In this document: positions 4,955 through 7,254 of the stretch, piece after piece
Layout: the number at the start of each line of letters is the position of its first letter
How positions within the stretch are numbered: position 1 is the stretch's first letter
NCBI GenBank assembly: GCA_021323835.1
Contig: JAJPKI010000320.1
Location: forward strand, 1-7,254
DNA: 7,254 bases
Direction: 5' to 3'
Source of the DNA: Verrucomicrobiota bacterium
Lineage (GTDB): Bacteria; Verrucomicrobiota; Verrucomicrobiia; Limisphaerales; UBA11358
The notes under the pieces: generated by a model
The model's input: only the letters and a program-made list of their open reading frames with translations
Database searches by the model: none
Told to the model about the DNA's origin: nothing
Translations under genes and position numbers: made by a program

Positions 4955-6889
4955 TTACCAGAAAATGATGTTCATGATGACGCATGCAATCAGCAAAATG
5001 GTGCCGAGCACAGCCGGTCGTGCAAAGAATGGCTGATCTTCGTCTTTGATTTTCGGCGTGAGCGAATAAACAAGACCTTTCAACTCCGTGTCGCTCTTGG
5101 TTCGTTTCGTCATCAACGAAATCACAAATGTCAAAACGAAGCAGCCGGTAAACGCAAACGCAGCGAGCCAGAAATTCTGCGCCATTTCACTCGGGAACGT
5201 GTGCTGGATGCCGAGATAACCGCCTTTGATGCCGGGTGTATTGCCAGCGGCAATCGTTAGCGCATGGAAAATTGTTGAGGTGCAAATGCCGCCGAACAAT
5301 CCAATGAACGCGGCGACGCCAGTCGTGCGCGCCCAGAACATTCCGAGCAGGAACGTCGCAAACACCGGCGCATTGACGAAGCCGAAGACAAGTTGAATCA
5401 CATCCATCGCATTTGAATAGTGACTGGCGAAATAGGCGCACGCGATGCTCAACAAAATGCCGACGACAGTGATGAATTTGCCCATCCAGAAATAATGCGC
5501 GTCGCTTTTGTTTGGAACAAAGAACGCCTGATAAATGTTATAAGTCCAAACCGTGTTGAACGCCGTAACATTGCCCGCCATGCCGGACATAAATGATGCC
5601 AGCAAGCCAGTCAACGCAAGGCCGAGCAAACCTGGCGGACAATATTTTTTCACGAGCGAAAGAATGACGCTGTCGTAATCGTTTTCCGCAACACTGTTGT
5701 AAATGCCGTTTTGAATTTCTTCATCAGCCATTTTGGTCTTCGCGTTTGCAGCAATTAACGCCGCAATTTTTGTGGAATCAATTTTTTTGCCGAGCGCATC
5801 GCCGACGGCTTTGACGTCGGCGTCGGTGTCAGCAGGGCTTGCGGATTTAACGGCGGCAACGGCGGCGGAATAATTTGCCTGCGAAATTGGCGGTGGCGGC
5901 AATCGGTAGCCGTCTTTGCCGGTGAATGCGAGTCCGGCGGCAATCATGCCCGGCAAAATGACAAGCATGGGAAAAAACATTTTCGGAATCGCGGCGATGA
6001 GCGGCGTGCGGCGCGCGGAAGTCATGTTCTTTGCAGCCATCGCGCGTTGGACGACGAGAAAGTTTGTGCACCAATATCCGAACGCGAGCACGAAGCCGAG
6101 ACCAAAGACCATTGCAAAAACATCCACGCCCATCGGATTATTCGCCGAGCCGCCGAGCAGCGGCTTCCATGCGCTCGTCCACGCGTCGGGCGCAAATTTA
6201 TTATCGTTCACATAAATCGTCGCCGGACTTTGCGCGACGCTGGCGAGATTGCCTTTCAAAACATTCCAGCCGCCGACATCTTTAAGTCCGAGCCAAACGA
6301 CTGGTGCGAAGCCGAGGACAATCATGAAAAATTGCAGCACTTCCGTGTAAATGGCCGAGGTCAATCCGCCTTTCAAAACATAAATCAACACCACAGCCGA
6401 ACAAATCCAAAGGCTGATGTCATAGTTCCAGCCGAGAAGCAAATGCAGCAACTTGGCCAGCGCATTCATTGAAATGCCGGAAGCGAACACGGTCATCACC
6501 GCAAAAGTAAATGCGTTCAGACCCATCACCGGTTTGTTGAATCGCATTTGCAGATATTCCGGAACCGAACGTGCTTTTGAGCCGTAATAAAACGGCATCA
6601 TAAATATGGCGAGAAAAACCATCGCGGGAATTGCGCCGACCCAATAAAAATGCGCGGTGGCGATGCCGTATTTCGCGCCGCTCGCGGCCATGCCGACGAG
6701 TTCAAGCGCGCCAAGATTTGCGGAAATAAACGCAAGGCCGGTTACCCAAGTTGGAATCGAGCGGCCGGACGTGAGAAAGTCCGACGAACTTTTCATGTAG
6801 CGCGCGAGCGTCCAGCCGATGCCGATGACGAAAGCGACGTATGCGAGGAGAATGGTGTAATCAACCCAGGCCAGATGAATTGGTTGCAT
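4955..6889 (-). CDS. Sodium:solute symporter of the SGLT type, probably sugar transporter
   Basis: 644 residues with about 14 membrane helices: roughly 11-29, 46-70, 80-102, 121-145, 155-172, 183-203, 256-280, 298-322, 418-450, 468-490, 497-520, 523-548, 572-593 and 624-643. Family marks are GLAFISANLGALELVGMAAS in the second helix, GGLTSAIYTEVLQ (174-186), and GYWCTNFLVVQRAMAAKN (271-288), close to the WYWCTDQxIVQR segment of sugar-transporting SGLT proteins. It couples sodium entry to solute uptake across the inner membrane. The neighbouring galK points to galactose or a related hexose; this is inferred. The loop between the eighth and ninth helices (about 323-417) is unusually long and Ala/Lys/Asp-rich. 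I chose ATG 6889; an in-frame TTG at 6901 would lie upstream of the predicted transcription start. A 67-residue membrane protein follows 30 bases downstream. Confidence 0.92.
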   Translation of the reverse strand: MQPIHLAWVDYTILLAYVAFVIGIGWTLARYMKSSSDFLTSGRSIPTWVTGLAFISANLGALELVGMAASGAKYGIATAHFYWVGAIPAMVFLAIFMMPFYYGSKARSVPEYLQMRFNKPVMGLNAFTFAVMTVFASGISMNALAKLLHLLLGWNYDISLWICSAVVLIYVLKGGLTSAIYTEVLQFFMIVLGFAPVVWLGLKDVGGWNVLKGNLASVAQSPATIYVNDNKFAPDAWTSAWKPLLGGSANNPMGVDVFAMVFGLGFVLAFGYWCTNFLVVQRAMAAKNMTSARRTPLIAAIPKMFFPMLVILPGMIAAGLAFTGKDGYRLPPPPISQANYSAAVAAVKSASPADTDADVKAVGDALGKKIDSTKIAALIAANAKTKMADEEIQNGIYNSVAENDYDSVILSLVKKYCPPGLLGLALTGLLASFMSGMAGNVTAFNTVWTYNIYQAFFVPNKSDAHYFWMGKFITVVGILLSIACAYFASHYSNAMDVIQLVFGFVNAPVFATFLLGMFWARTTGVAAFIGLFGGICTSTIFHALTIAAGNTPGIKGGYLGIQHTFPSEMAQNFWLAAFAFTGCFVLTFVISLMTKRTKSDTELKGLVYSLTPKIKDEDQPFFARPAVLGTILLIACVIMNIIFW

Positions 6890-6902
6890 AAGGATTTGCA
6901 AA

Positions 6903-6932
6903 ATAATTAAACAGTCACCGCAACAATGTCAA
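6903..6932 (-). promoter_or_regulatory. Putative sigma70-type promoter of the symporter unit
   Basis: On the - strand a perfect -35 box TTGACA (6932-6927) is followed after 18 bases by AATTAT (6908-6903, four of six consensus bases). Transcription would begin near 6896, only about seven bases before ATG 6889, so the leader is nearly absent and no Shine-Dalgarno is possible. The spacer is one base longer than ideal. It lies in the gap shared with the divergent YlbF-family gene. Confidence 0.45.
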
Positions 6933-7039
6933 CGCCGGAAAATCAAAAATGCCTGACTAAAATTCTAAGCATGAATAAATTGCCAATTCAATTCCAATTG
7001 CGCTTCGCAAACAATTGTGATTTATTGTGCGACCAAATT

Positions 7040-7254
7040 ATGCCGACAAAAATTGAAGAAAAAACTTTAGAACTTTGCGAGGTCATTGTTGCCCAACCGG
7101 AAATGGTTTCGATTCGCAAACGCATTGATGCGTTCATCGCCGACTCAAACGCGCGCAGCCAATATGAAGCGGTCAACAGCAAAGGACAGGCGCTTCATCA
7201 TAAACAACATTCCGGCGAGCCGCTGAACGGAGAAGAAATTGCCGATTTCGAGAA
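7040..7254 (+). CDS. YlbF-family protein, N-terminal part (runs off window)
   Basis: Open frame of 71 codons to the window end, beginning MPTKIEEKTLELCEVIVAQP. The helical pattern and the stretches SIRKRIDAFIADSNARSQYE and GEPLNGEEIADFE match the YlbF/YmcA (Com_YlbF) family, small all-helical proteins. In Bacillus these act with YaaT in RNA processing and development; the role in this phylum is not known to me. ATG 7040 is preferred because family similarity begins there; an in-frame ATG at 6971 would add 23 residues (MNKLPIQFQLRFANN...) that look like translated leader. Neither start has a good Shine-Dalgarno. Divergent from the symporter, with about 150 bases between the starts, so regulation could be shared. 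The C-terminus lies outside the window. Confidence 0.75.
   Translation, partial: MPTKIEEKTLELCEVIVAQPEMVSIRKRIDAFIADSNARSQYEAVNSKGQALHHKQHSGEPLNGEEIADFE

Noticed and set aside
4640..5260. 206-residue open frame on the + strand across the galK/67-residue gene/symporter junction
   Set aside because: Antisense to three better supported genes, low-complexity polar translation rich in Arg, Asn and Glu, no recognisable domain; it also crosses a terminator hairpin.
6890..6901. TTG start of the symporter at 6901
   Set aside because: No ribosome site, four residues without function, and upstream of the predicted transcription start; ATG 6889 is simpler.
6988..7182. 64-residue - strand frame at the right edge
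   Set aside because: Antisense to the YlbF-family gene, which has clear family-like sequence, and without a recognisable domain.

Overview
The window looks like a chromosomal segment of a Verrucomicrobiota bacterium, most likely near Pedosphaera/Limisphaerales. This rests on mixed GC with many 'gcgcg' and 'aaaattt' stretches, mostly AT-rich leaders without Shine-Dalgarno sequences, dispersed repeats of the 'GCCACAgatGAACACAgat' type, and a YlbF-family gene. The assignment comes from sequence style and remembered families, not from a search.

Layout. Positions 1-1192 (+ strand) hold the C-terminal part of a YoeB-type RNase toxin. Its stop codon overlaps (ATGA) the start of a WYL-domain transcriptional regulator. 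Positions 1196-2172 (- strand) hold an AT-rich pair of unknown genes, also joined by an ATGA overlap: an 84-residue protein and a membrane-anchored 241-residue protein. They converge on the WYL gene with a 3-base gap. A long imperfect palindromic repeat (2242-2307) separates this accessory part from the metabolic part and contains the stop codon of the next gene.

Positions 2307-6889 (- strand) are the metabolic block. In transcription order it contains a sodium:sugar symporter of the SGLT type, a 67-residue two-helix membrane protein, a strong intrinsic terminator, galactokinase (galK), an 85-residue soluble protein, a second dispersed repeat, and a TatD-superfamily metal hydrolase that resembles EboB. 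The symporter plus GalK suggest sodium-driven uptake and phosphorylation of galactose; no galT, galE or galM lies in the window. From 7040 on the + strand a YlbF-family protein begins and runs off the end, divergent from the symporter.

Main points of interest: the terminator hairpin whose T-tract ends five bases before the galK start; the coupled YoeB/WYL pair; the EboB-like hydrolase bracketed by two similar-looking repeats; two putative promoters with almost no 5' leader; and an extra hydrophilic segment in the symporter. No RNA gene, CRISPR array, transposase or intact insertion sequence was seen. No gene-free stretch exceeds 300 bases.
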